64,000 bases of DNA from Buchnera aphidicola (Thelaxes suberi) (GTDB taxonomy: Bacteria; Pseudomonadota; Gammaproteobacteria; Enterobacterales; Enterobacteriaceae): positions 248,001 to 312,000 of the forward strand of contig NZ_OZ060389.1 in assembly GCF_964059005.1 (NCBI RefSeq). The letters are read 5' to 3'. The first letter of the stretch is position 1. Each line of letters opens with the position of its first letter. The position numbers and the translations under genes were made by a program. Positions 8,983 to 17,324 of this stretch are shown one piece after another. The notes beneath the pieces were generated by a model. It made no database searches, was not told the DNA's origin, and saw nothing but the letters and a program-made list of their open reading frames with translations.

Positions 8983-10044
8983 ATGAATATCATTGATAAA
9001 AAAATTAATTTATTTAATTTTGATGTTATTAATATGAGAAAGTTTTTTATATCTATTCAAGAAAAATCATTTCGAGCAGATCAGATTATGAAATGGATAT
9101 ATCATCATAATTGCATTAATTTGCTAGACATGAATAATATAAAAAAAAAATTACGTTATAATTTAAGTAAAATTGTCTCGATTATACCACCTAAGTTTGT
9201 AAAAGAACAGATATCTTTAGATGGTTCAATAAAGTGGAGTGTTTTAGTTGATAACCAATTAGTAGAAACTATTTATATACCAGAAAAAAGTAGAGCAACT
9301 CTATGTATATCAACACAAGCAGGGTGTAATTTAAAATGCGTTTTTTGTTTAACAGGAAAACAAGGTTTTAACCGTAATTTAAAAGTTTCAGAAATTATAG
9401 GTCAAATTTGGCAAGCAAGAAAAATTATTAAAAAAAATAATTATCATCCTATTACTAATATTGTATTGATGGGTATGGGGGAGCCTTTATTAAATTTTAA
9501 CAATGTTGTTAAATCTATTAAAATAATGCTACACCCCTTAGGTTTTGGTTTTTCAAAAAAAAAGATTACTTTGTCAACTTCTGGGATTGTGCCAGCAATC
9601 AATCAATTAATTAATGAAGTAGATGTTAATTTAGCAATTTCATTACACGCTCCTAACGACATGATTAGAAGCCAGATTATGCCTATAAATAATAAATACA
9701 ACATTCAAATGGTACTTTTAGCAGCTCAAAATTATATGAAGAAATCTAAAGCTAATCGTAATGGTATTACTATTGAATATGTATTACTACATAACATAAA
9801 TGATTCACTACAACATGCTAATCAATTAACTAATATTTTATCAAATATAAAAAGTAAAATTAATTTAATTCCATGGAACGATTTTCATGGTTCATCTTTG
9901 TCATGTAGTTCTAATATACGAATACAATCATTTCATAATTTTTTATTAAAAAAAAATTTTTTTTCTACAATAAGAAAAAATAGAGGTCAAGATATTCAAG
10001 CTGCGTGTGGACAACTATCTGGATTAATATATACAAAAAAATAA
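8983..10044 (+). CDS. rlmN: Dual-specificity RNA methyltransferase RlmN
   Basis: Radical-SAM enzyme that adds the C2 methyl to A2503 of 23S rRNA and A37 of certain tRNAs. It has 353 residues (E. coli 384, which has longer ends). The iron-sulfur cysteines are Cys115, Cys119 and Cys122 (CNLKCVFC). The methyl-carrying Cys342 (AACGQL) and the partner Cys108 are present, as are VLMGMGEPL and ISLHAPND. An ATG also exists at 8968, but the ggaag ribosome site at 8970-8974 lies inside that extension, so 8983 is the better start. It is divergent from suhB. Confidence 0.95.
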   Translation: MNIIDKKINLFNFDVINMRKFFISIQEKSFRADQIMKWIYHHNCINLLDMNNIKKKLRYNLSKIVSIIPPKFVKEQISLDGSIKWSVLVDNQLVETIYIPEKSRATLCISTQAGCNLKCVFCLTGKQGFNRNLKVSEIIGQIWQARKIIKKNNYHPITNIVLMGMGEPLLNFNNVVKSIKIMLHPLGFGFSKKKITLSTSGIVPAINQLINEVDVNLAISLHAPNDMIRSQIMPINNKYNIQMVLLAAQNYMKKSKANRNGITIEYVLLHNINDSLQHANQLTNILSNIKSKINLIPWNDFHGSSLSCSSNIRIQSFHNFLLKKNFFSTIRKNRGQDIQAACGQLSGLIYTKK

Positions 10045-10062
10045 ATAGATAAATTATTTATT

Positions 10063-10111
10063 AATCTTATTAATAAAAATAATATAAGTAATCATTTTTA
10101 TTAATAAGATT
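10063..10111. terminator. 18-bp perfect hairpin between rlmN and hisS
   Basis: 10063-10080 is the exact reverse complement of 10094-10111, with a 13-nt loop and a possible extra G-U pair. It begins 18 nt after the rlmN stop. The stem is AT-rich and no long T-run follows, so it may be a terminator or an mRNA 3'-end stabiliser. Confidence 0.5.
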
Positions 10112-10220
10112 GTACTTATAATGATGCGTATCGTTTAATATAATTAAAAAAATAATTTTTGATAAAAAAACAAATAAATATTATGAATAAATAATTTAAA
10201 AATAATTATAAGGATACAGA

Positions 10221-11495
10221 GTGGATACAAAATTACAGTCAATTCGAGGTATGCGAGATTATTTACCTGATGAAACTGAAATATTTAGAAAAATAGAAGA
10301 TTGTCTCATTTCTGTTTTAAAAACACATTCCATTAAAGAAATAAAGTTACCTATTATAGAATATACTGATTTATTTTATAAAACTATAGGTATAGGAACA
10401 GATATTTTAGAAAAAGAAATGTATACTTTTTATAATAAAGGTAATAAGTCAATAACATTAAGACCAGAAGGTACAGCAGGATGTGTTAGATCAGCTCTTC
10501 AAAATAATCTATTTAGTCGTTTTTTGGAGCATAAAATATGGTATCTGGGTCCAATGTTTCGATGTGAAAGACCTCAAAAAGGAAGATATCGTCAATTTTA
10601 TCAATTAGGAATAGAAATATTTGGTTTAAAAGGTATTGCAATAGAATTAGAATTGCTAATTATTGCATATAAATGGTGGAAAAAATTAGGAATTCAAAAC
10701 TTGATATATTTAGAAATTAATTCTATTGGATCTTGTATAGAAAGAGAAAATTTTAAAAAAGTATTAATAAATTTTTTTAAAAAATACGAATCTAAATTTG
10801 ATGAAGAAATGAAAAAAACACTATCTAATAATCCATTAAGATTATTAGATAGTAAAAAACCATTAATACAATCAATTATCCATTATGCTCCTAAATTATT
10901 TGATTATCTTTATGATGATACAAAAATTCAATTTCAGGAACTATGTTCATTATTAAATTTAATGAATATACCTTTTATTGTTAATAAAAATTTAATTAGA
11001 GGGTTAGATTATTATAATAATATGGTATTTGAATGGAAAATACATAAAGAACAATCACAAAATGCAATTTGCGCAGGAGGGCGATATGACAATTTAGTAG
11101 AACAATTAGGGGGAAGTCATGTTCCCGCTCTAGGTTGTGCTGTAGGATTAGATAGACTATATCTTTTGATTAAACAATCTAAAATTTTTGTTAATACTAA
11201 TGATAATTTAGATATTATTATTGTTTTTTTAGATCAAAAATATATTGCTTATTCTTTTAAAATAGCTGAGATTATTCGTAATGAATTTACAAAATTAAAG
11301 GTTAAAATAGATTTTAAAGAGAATAAACTTACTAAAAAAATACAAAACGCAAACAAATGTTTAACAAAATTCATGTTAATTATTGGAAAAAAAGAATTTG
11401 AACAAAATGCAATAATTATTAAGAATTTAATTAGTCATACTCAAATATTAATTTCAATTGAACAATTAACAAGTTACCTTAAGACTGTTTTGTAA
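10221..11495 (+). CDS. hisS: Histidyl-tRNA synthetase
   Basis: Class II aminoacyl-tRNA synthetase charging tRNA-His. It has 424 residues, identical to the E. coli length. Motif 2 is MFRCERPQKGRYRQFYQLG, the histidine-specific HisA motif is LIRGLDYYNNMVFEW and motif 3 is ALGCAVGLDRL. A C-terminal anticodon-binding domain follows from about residue 325. Start is GTG at 10221, with aagga at 10210-10214 as ribosome site; no in-frame ATG fits. ispG, which I recall lying upstream of hisS in other Buchnera, is not here. Confidence 0.97.
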   Translation: MDTKLQSIRGMRDYLPDETEIFRKIEDCLISVLKTHSIKEIKLPIIEYTDLFYKTIGIGTDILEKEMYTFYNKGNKSITLRPEGTAGCVRSALQNNLFSRFLEHKIWYLGPMFRCERPQKGRYRQFYQLGIEIFGLKGIAIELELLIIAYKWWKKLGIQNLIYLEINSIGSCIERENFKKVLINFFKKYESKFDEEMKKTLSNNPLRLLDSKKPLIQSIIHYAPKLFDYLYDDTKIQFQELCSLLNLMNIPFIVNKNLIRGLDYYNNMVFEWKIHKEQSQNAICAGGRYDNLVEQLGGSHVPALGCAVGLDRLYLLIKQSKIFVNTNDNLDIIIVFLDQKYIAYSFKIAEIIRNEFTKLKVKIDFKENKLTKKIQNANKCLTKFMLIIGKKEFEQNAIIIKNLISHTQILISIEQLTSYLKTVL

Positions 11496-11639
11496 TAAAT
11501 TAATTTGTTTTATAAATCTTTTTAGATGAAAAAATATTTAATTAATGTTTATTAAAAAATATATTTTTGATTTAAAATCTATAACTAGGTATTAATAATT
11601 CATTTAATTCATTTTTTATACTATTTAAGGGGTATAACA

Positions 11640-12893
11640 TTGATTTTAAATTATCAATCTTTACGAAATTACGATATAGATATTTGGAATGCACTAAATT
11701 TAGAATCAATCAGACAAGAAGAGCATATAGAACTAATAGCATCAGAAAATTATGCAAGTAATTTAGTTTTACAATTACAAGGTTCTATATTAACTAATAA
11801 ATATGCTGAAGGATATCCTGAAAAAAGATATTATGGAGGATGTCAATACATTGATATCATAGAAAAAATAGCTATTAGTCGAGCAAAAAAATTATTTAAT
11901 GTTGATTATGCAAATGTACAACCACATTCGGGATCACAAGCTAACTTTGCAGTATATAATGCTTTATTAAATCCAGGAGACACTATTTTAGGCATGAATT
12001 TATCCCATGGAGGTCATTTGACCCATGGTTCTACAGTTAATTTTTCCGGTAAAATATATAAATCATTTTTTTATGGATTAAATGAAAAAGGTGAAATTGA
12101 TTATAAACAAATTGAAAAAATAGCACATGAAAAAAAACCAAAAATGATTATTGCAGGATTTTCTGCTTATTCTGGTTTGTGTAATTGGGAATTAATGCGT
12201 GATATTGCTGATAGTATTAATGCATATTTGTTTGCAGATATTTCTCATGTAGCTGGAATGATTGCTGCAAAATTATATCCTAACCCCTTTCCTTACGCCC
12301 ATGTTGCAACTACTACAACACATAAAACTTTATCAGGTCCGAGAGGAGGAATAATTTTATCTAATGAAAACAATGATGAATTGTACAAAAAAATTAATTC
12401 TTCTGTTTTTCCAGGATCTCAAGGGGGACCATTAATGCATGTAATTGCAGCCAAAGCTGTAGCTTTTAAAGAAGCTATGAGTTCAGAATTTTATTCATAT
12501 CAAAAACAAATATTATTAAATGCAAAAATAATGTCCCAATTATTTTTAAAAAATAATTTTACACTTGTATCAAATGGAACTCATAATCATTTATTTGTTA
12601 TTAATCTAGAAAAAAATAAAATTACCGGTAAAGAAGCTGAAAATATATTACAATTAGCTAATATTACAGTAAATAAAAATAGTATTCCGCATGATAAACA
12701 AAATCCTTTTATTACTTCAGGTATTCGAATCGGTACTCCTGCTATTACCAGAAGAGGTTTTAAAGAAATAGAAGCTTCTATTGTTACAGAATGGATAATA
12801 GAATTATTACATAATATTAATAATAAACAATGTATTTTAGATATAAAAAATAAAGTATTACAATTATGTAAAAAATATCCTGTATATATTTAA
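11640..12893 (+). CDS. glyA: Serine hydroxymethyltransferase
   Basis: PLP enzyme converting serine plus tetrahydrofolate to glycine and methylene-THF, the main one-carbon source. It has 417 residues, the E. coli length. The PLP lysine is Lys229 in TTTTHKTLSGPRGG, and the ELIASENY and HSGSQAN substrate-binding segments are intact. Initiation appears to use TTG at 11640. A strong aagggg Shine-Dalgarno (11627-11632) stands 7 nt upstream and there is no ATG before the conserved N-terminus. It is convergent with bioD, with a shared hairpin between. Confidence 0.97.
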   Translation: MILNYQSLRNYDIDIWNALNLESIRQEEHIELIASENYASNLVLQLQGSILTNKYAEGYPEKRYYGGCQYIDIIEKIAISRAKKLFNVDYANVQPHSGSQANFAVYNALLNPGDTILGMNLSHGGHLTHGSTVNFSGKIYKSFFYGLNEKGEIDYKQIEKIAHEKKPKMIIAGFSAYSGLCNWELMRDIADSINAYLFADISHVAGMIAAKLYPNPFPYAHVATTTTHKTLSGPRGGIILSNENNDELYKKINSSVFPGSQGGPLMHVIAAKAVAFKEAMSSEFYSYQKQILLNAKIMSQLFLKNNFTLVSNGTHNHLFVINLEKNKITGKEAENILQLANITVNKNSIPHDKQNPFITSGIRIGTPAITRRGFKEIEASIVTEWIIELLHNINNKQCILDIKNKVLQLCKKYPVYI

Positions 12894-12923
12894 TTAAAAA
12901 CTATTAATAAATATAATTTATAC

Positions 12924-12953
12924 GCTATGTTATTAAATTAATTATAACATAGC
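12924..12953. terminator. Bidirectional hairpin between convergent glyA and bioD
   Basis: gctatgttat (12924-12933) is perfectly complementary to 12944-12953 with a 10-nt loop. It lies in the short gap between two converging genes, so it can serve both. Confidence 0.55.
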
Positions 12954-13002
12954 AATATTTATTGTGTGTATATAAATAACAATCAGAAAATACATAAAAA
13001 AA

Positions 13003-13692
13003 TTATTGTATTTGATAAAAAATTGATTTATCAAAAATACTTAATACTTCATTATATTGAAATGAATTTTTTTTATTTAAAAAAGGTATATGACCTAAAA
13101 ATGGAGCTTTAATGTTTTTTTTTAAATAAAATAAGTATTCTTTATTGTATCTTGTTATTGTATTAATATTATTAGATATCCAACCAAAAAGAATTAATTT
13201 TTTATTTATTATCGCTTCGCTAGTTAAAATAGCATGATTAATACATCCTAATTTTATTCCTATTACTAAAATAACCGGTATTTTTTTTTCATATACCCAA
13301 TCAGAATACAATATAGTATCAGATATTGGAGTATGCCAACCACCAGCTCCTTCAATAACTATCCAATTAGATTTTTTTCTTAAAATATCTAAATTTTTTG
13401 AAATTATATTTGGATCAATATGTTTTTTTATTCTCTTACTAATAAAATGAGGAGGAGCTGATTCATTAAAATTAAAAGGATTAATAATCTCATTTGGAAA
13501 TGAAACCATACTATTTTTTTTTAAAATTTCAATGTCTGTATGGTTTATAGTATTATTACTTGCATAAGAAGAAATAGGTTTATATCCAATAGTTTTATAT
13601 CCTTTATTTTTACCAATTTTAAGTAAAATATTAGAAAATATTGTTTTTCCTACATTTGTATCAGTACCAGTAATAAACCAATTATGTTTCAT
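13003..13692 (-). CDS. bioD: ATP-dependent dethiobiotin synthetase
   Basis: Closes the ureido ring of dethiobiotin from diaminopelargonate, CO2 and ATP, the penultimate biotin step. It has 229 residues (E. coli 225). The Walker-type loop GTDTNVGKT is at residues 9-17. KPISSYA and the VIEGAGGWHTPI loop are also recognisable. It lies downstream of bioB on the same strand. The E. coli neighbours bioF and bioC that normally separate them are missing, and only 156 nt with a hairpin remain between. The ATG at 13692 has no strong ribosome site. Confidence 0.95.
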   Translation of the reverse strand: MKHNWFITGTDTNVGKTIFSNILLKIGKNKGYKTIGYKPISSYASNNTINHTDIEILKKNSMVSFPNEIINPFNFNESAPPHFISKRIKKHIDPNIISKNLDILRKKSNWIVIEGAGGWHTPISDTILYSDWVYEKKIPVILVIGIKLGCINHAILTSEAIINKKLILFGWISNNINTITRYNKEYLFYLKKNIKAPFLGHIPFLNKKNSFQYNEVLSIFDKSIFYQIQ

Positions 13693-13770
13693 ATATTTTT
13701 ATTTCATGTGTAGTTATTTTAAATTAAATATTTATATATGTAATATACTTTGTTATTAATATACATTAAA

Positions 13771-13808
13771 TATGTACTGTATATTGTGTACTACTTATAC
13801 AGTACATA
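13771..13808 (-). terminator. Hairpin downstream of bioB
   Basis: A 13-bp perfect inverted repeat (13771-13783 with 13796-13808, 12-nt loop) lies between the bioB stop and the bioD start. It probably ends bioB transcription; the following T content on the minus strand is only moderate. It sits where bioF and bioC would be in E. coli. Confidence 0.45.
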
Positions 13809-13848
13809 ACATTTTTTAAAATATATTAATATATTTATTAAGAACTAA

Positions 13849-14874
13849 TTAAATATTGTTTTGTGTAGCATCGTAATGTTGTGAATGATAATTTTTATTT
13901 ATAGTTTTATTAATTAAATTTTTATTAATATTATGATTAGTAATTATTCCAACTTTTTTAAATAATTCTCTATCTTCAGATTCTTCTACATTTTTAGTTG
14001 TTAATAACTTGCATCCATAAAAAACAGAATTAACTCCTGCCATAAAACACATAACCTGTGCTTCTGCTGTTAATTTATTTCTTCCTGCTGATAATCGAAT
14101 GTATGACTTAGGCATCATAATGCGAGCAGCTGCAATAGTTTTAATAAAATCAAAAGTGTTTATTTCTTCTGTATCTTCTAATGGCATACCTGGAGTTTTA
14201 ACTAGCATATTAATAGGAACGCTTTCAGGATGTTGATTAAGATTAGCTAATTGCATTAATAATTCTTTTCTATCTGTAACTGTTTCTCCTAAACCTAAAA
14301 TACCTCCAGAACAAACTTTTATTCCAGCATTTCGTACTTGATTTAAAGTATTTAATCTATCTTGATATGTTCTAGTAGTAATAATTTTTTTGTAAAAATT
14401 AGGAGATGTATCTAAATTATGGTTATAAAAGTCTAATCCAGCTTTTGCTAGTTGTTCAGATTGATCTTTATCTAAACTACCTAAAGTCATACATGTTTCT
14501 AATCCCATTTGCTTTATTTTTTTAATAATTTTAATTAAAAACGGCATATCTTTTTTTTTGGGGTGTTTCCATGCAGCTCCCATGCAGAATCGATCTGCGC
14601 CAGATAATTTAGCTTTCTCAGCTGCTTTTATTATTGTTTGCATATCTAATAGATTAGTATCATTTTTTTGCATTTTTTTTTGATATCTAGCACTTTGTGG
14701 GCAATATTTACAATCTTCCGGACATCCTCCTGTCTTTATTGATAATAGTGTGCTAATTTGCATTTGTAATGGATTAAAATATTTTCTATGTATATTTTGA
14801 GCTTCGAAAATCAGTTCTAAAAATGGTTTATCAAATAAACTATTTGTTTTTTCTAAAGTCCAATAATTTTTCAT
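13849..14874 (-). CDS. bioB: Biotin synthase
   Basis: Radical-SAM enzyme inserting sulfur into dethiobiotin. It has 341 residues (E. coli 346). The SAM-cluster cysteines are Cys51, Cys55 and Cys58 (CPEDCKYC). The later segments with the conserved auxiliary-cluster residues (MGAAWKHP, ETCMTLGSL, IRLSAGR) are present. It is divergent from bioA across a 74-nt gap, as in E. coli. I see no BirA-type operator dyad in that gap, and birA-dependent control may be gone. Flavodoxin (fldA at 21384) is a plausible electron donor. Confidence 0.96.
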   Translation of the reverse strand: MKNYWTLEKTNSLFDKPFLELIFEAQNIHRKYFNPLQMQISTLLSIKTGGCPEDCKYCPQSARYQKKMQKNDTNLLDMQTIIKAAEKAKLSGADRFCMGAAWKHPKKKDMPFLIKIIKKIKQMGLETCMTLGSLDKDQSEQLAKAGLDFYNHNLDTSPNFYKKIITTRTYQDRLNTLNQVRNAGIKVCSGGILGLGETVTDRKELLMQLANLNQHPESVPINMLVKTPGMPLEDTEEINTFDFIKTIAAARIMMPKSYIRLSAGRNKLTAEAQVMCFMAGVNSVFYGCKLLTTKNVEESEDRELFKKVGIITNHNINKNLINKTINKNYHSQHYDATQNNI

Positions 14875-14948
14875 TTTTTTATTCCATTTTTTTTAGTATA
14901 ATTAATATAAATAAATATTATTATTTTCTATAAATAAAATTAAAATAT

Positions 14949-16247
14949 ATGAATAAATTAGATTTAATTTTTGATCAACAGCATATTTGGCATCCGTATT
15001 CTTCTATTTCAAAACCAATTGCTTGTTATCCAGTGATATATGCTAAAGGTATTTATTTAACCTTAAGTAATAAAAAAAAACTTATTGATGGTATGTCATC
15101 ATGGTGGTCGGTGATACATGGATATAATCACCCCCGATTGAATAGAGCATTAAGGAAACAAATAAATAAAGTATCACATGTAATGTTTGGAGGTATTACT
15201 CATAAACCAGCAATAAATTTATGTAGAAAATTAGTACAAATAGCTTCGAAATCTAATTTAGAATGTGTTTTTCTTTCTGATTCTGGTTCTGTATCTATTG
15301 AAGTTGCCATGAAAATGGCAATACAATATTGGCAAGCGCTAGGAAAAAAAAAGAAATTTTTTCTAACAATTAAAGGGGGTTATCATGGAGATACTTTTTT
15401 TGCTATGTCAGTATCTGATCCTGATAACTCTTTTCATAATATATATTATGACAACATTTTAATAAAGAATTTATTTGCTAATGCTCCTAAAATTAATTTT
15501 TTTGAAAAATGGGATAAAAACGATGTTAATTCATTTAAAAAATTAATTAGTGATCATTATTCTGATATTATTGCTATAATAATAGAACCTATAGTACAAG
15601 GTGTTGGTGGTATGAAATTTTACCATCCAAATTATCTAAAAGAGGTAAAAAATTTATCTATTTTATATCAAATTCCGTTAATTATTGATGAAATCGCAAC
15701 AGGATTTTGTCGTACAGGAAAATTTTTTGCTCATGAATATGCAAATATTCAACCTGATATTTTATGTATAGGAAAAGCATTAACAGGAGGTATGTTAACT
15801 TTATCAGCTACATTAACTACTAGAAATATAGCAGAAACAATTAGTAACGGAAAATCTCGTTGTTTTATGCATGGACCTACTTTTATGGGTAATCCTTTAT
15901 CTTGTTCTGTAGCTGTAGAAAGTATTAATATTATTCAAGATTCTAATTGGAAAAATCAAATAATTACTATAGAAAAACAATTAAAATATTATCTTTCTTT
16001 TTTAAAAAATCATCGAAGAGTACGAGAAGTTCGTGTATTAGGAGCAATAGGAGTAGTAGAATGTACTCATTTTATTCAATTAACATTAATTCAACGATTT
16101 TTTGTTGAAAAAGGAGTGTGGATTAGACCTTTTAAAAATCTAATTTACTTAGTTCCAGCTTTTATTATTTCTCATAAAGAAATAAAAAAATTAGTACATA
16201 TTATTCATTTATCTTTAGATTATGATATTTTTTTTGAAAATAAATAA
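14949..16247 (+). CDS. bioA: Adenosylmethionine-8-amino-7-oxononanoate aminotransferase
   Basis: PLP aminotransferase making diaminopelargonate from KAPA, with SAM as amino donor. It has 432 residues (E. coli 429). Signatures are HIWHPYSS at the start, GMSSWWSVIHGYNHP, the Asp of IIDEIATGF and the PLP lysine in CIGKALTGG near residue 274. No clear ribosome site precedes the ATG, but a tataat hexamer (14897-14902) could serve as its -10 element. It is convergent with pgl, with 13 nt between. Its substrate KAPA requires BioF, which is not in the window. Confidence 0.96.
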   Translation: MNKLDLIFDQQHIWHPYSSISKPIACYPVIYAKGIYLTLSNKKKLIDGMSSWWSVIHGYNHPRLNRALRKQINKVSHVMFGGITHKPAINLCRKLVQIASKSNLECVFLSDSGSVSIEVAMKMAIQYWQALGKKKKFFLTIKGGYHGDTFFAMSVSDPDNSFHNIYYDNILIKNLFANAPKINFFEKWDKNDVNSFKKLISDHYSDIIAIIIEPIVQGVGGMKFYHPNYLKEVKNLSILYQIPLIIDEIATGFCRTGKFFAHEYANIQPDILCIGKALTGGMLTLSATLTTRNIAETISNGKSRCFMHGPTFMGNPLSCSVAVESINIIQDSNWKNQIITIEKQLKYYLSFLKNHRRVREVRVLGAIGVVECTHFIQLTLIQRFFVEKGVWIRPFKNLIYLVPAFIISHKEIKKLVHIIHLSLDYDIFFENK

Positions 16248-16260
16248 TATATTGTACTAT

Positions 16261-17253
16261 TTACATAGTAGTAATCCATAATGGATTTTTGCCTGTTTGT
16301 GTATCTATTAGAAAGTTTAATTCTCCATTATTTGGATCTATTTTATAAATAGATAATGAATTAGATTTTTGCCCAACTATATATAAATGTTGTCCATATT
16401 TATCTATGTGAAATGATCGTGGTTGACATTCTGTAACATAATTATGAATCATTGTTAATGTAGATAAAATTGGATGAATTTTAAATAATGTTACTATATT
16501 AGCAATACGATCTATTGTATATAAGAAATTGCTACAATTTGTTATTGTAATGTCGGATGCCCAATGTTTTCCTTCATATTCTAAAGGCATCATACTAATA
16601 TTTTGAATAATTTTTAATTTATTATTTGTATTAATTTTTAATACATCAATGGTACTATTTAGTTCATTAATACTATATAAATATTTTTTATTATGATGAA
16701 AAGTTAAATGTCGTGGTCCTGATTTATTACTTAATTGTAAATAATTTTGAAAATTTATTTCAAAATTATTTTGTAATTTACATAATTTATGAATATAAAT
16801 TTTATCTTCTTTTAATGCAGTAGAATAAATTAGTTTATTTTGTATATCTATATGAGAAAAATGACAACCTAAAATATTGTTTATAGTAAATATAATTTTT
16901 TTAGGAATACCTGTATTATCTAATTTAATTAAATACATTAAATTACCATGATATGAACTACAAAATAATAAATTTTTATTAATATCAATAGATATATGAT
17001 TGATTGGATAACTTAATTTTATTGAACTTAATTTTTTTAAATTTCCGTTGTTTTGTACTGCGTAAGTATTAATACGATTATTAGGTCTAATGCCAACATA
17101 TAATAATTTTTTACTTTCTAATATATAAATTGGTTGAGGTTCTCCTTGAATTGAAACTTCTTGTACTAATTGCAAGTGTTTATTGTTTTTTTTAAATTGA
17201 AAAACTTGAATACTATAACTATCCGGTGTTGCAATATATATATATATAGACAT
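16261..17253 (-). CDS. pgl: 6-phosphogluconolactonase (YbhE-type beta-propeller)
   Basis: Hydrolyses 6-phosphogluconolactone, the step between Zwf and 6-phosphogluconate dehydrogenase. It has 330 residues (E. coli 331) built of repeated beta-propeller blades. Conserved patches include YVGIRPNNRINTYAV, GCHFSHID, GPRHLTFH and ELNSTIDV. An aggaa ribosome site precedes the ATG at 17253. With zwf at 45855 it preserves the oxidative pentose-phosphate branch and NADPH supply. Confidence 0.94.
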   Translation of the reverse strand: MSIYIYIATPDSYSIQVFQFKKNNKHLQLVQEVSIQGEPQPIYILESKKLLYVGIRPNNRINTYAVQNNGNLKKLSSIKLSYPINHISIDINKNLLFCSSYHGNLMYLIKLDNTGIPKKIIFTINNILGCHFSHIDIQNKLIYSTALKEDKIYIHKLCKLQNNFEINFQNYLQLSNKSGPRHLTFHHNKKYLYSINELNSTIDVLKINTNNKLKIIQNISMMPLEYEGKHWASDITITNCSNFLYTIDRIANIVTLFKIHPILSTLTMIHNYVTECQPRSFHIDKYGQHLYIVGQKSNSLSIYKIDPNNGELNFLIDTQTGKNPLWITTM

Positions 17254-17324
17254 AAAAATTCCTAATTTTTTAACATATTTATTGATATTTAATAAAATAA
17301 AAAAATTTTTTAAAAAAGTAATTC

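Noticed and set aside
8811..8993. Minus-strand 60-codon frame in the suhB/rlmN intergenic gap
   Set aside because: Low-complexity A/T translation overlapping both flanking starts; no ribosome site or homology.
14875..14948. BirA-type operator between bioA and bioB
   Set aside because: The 74-nt gap has no recognisable dyad resembling the enterobacterial BirA site.
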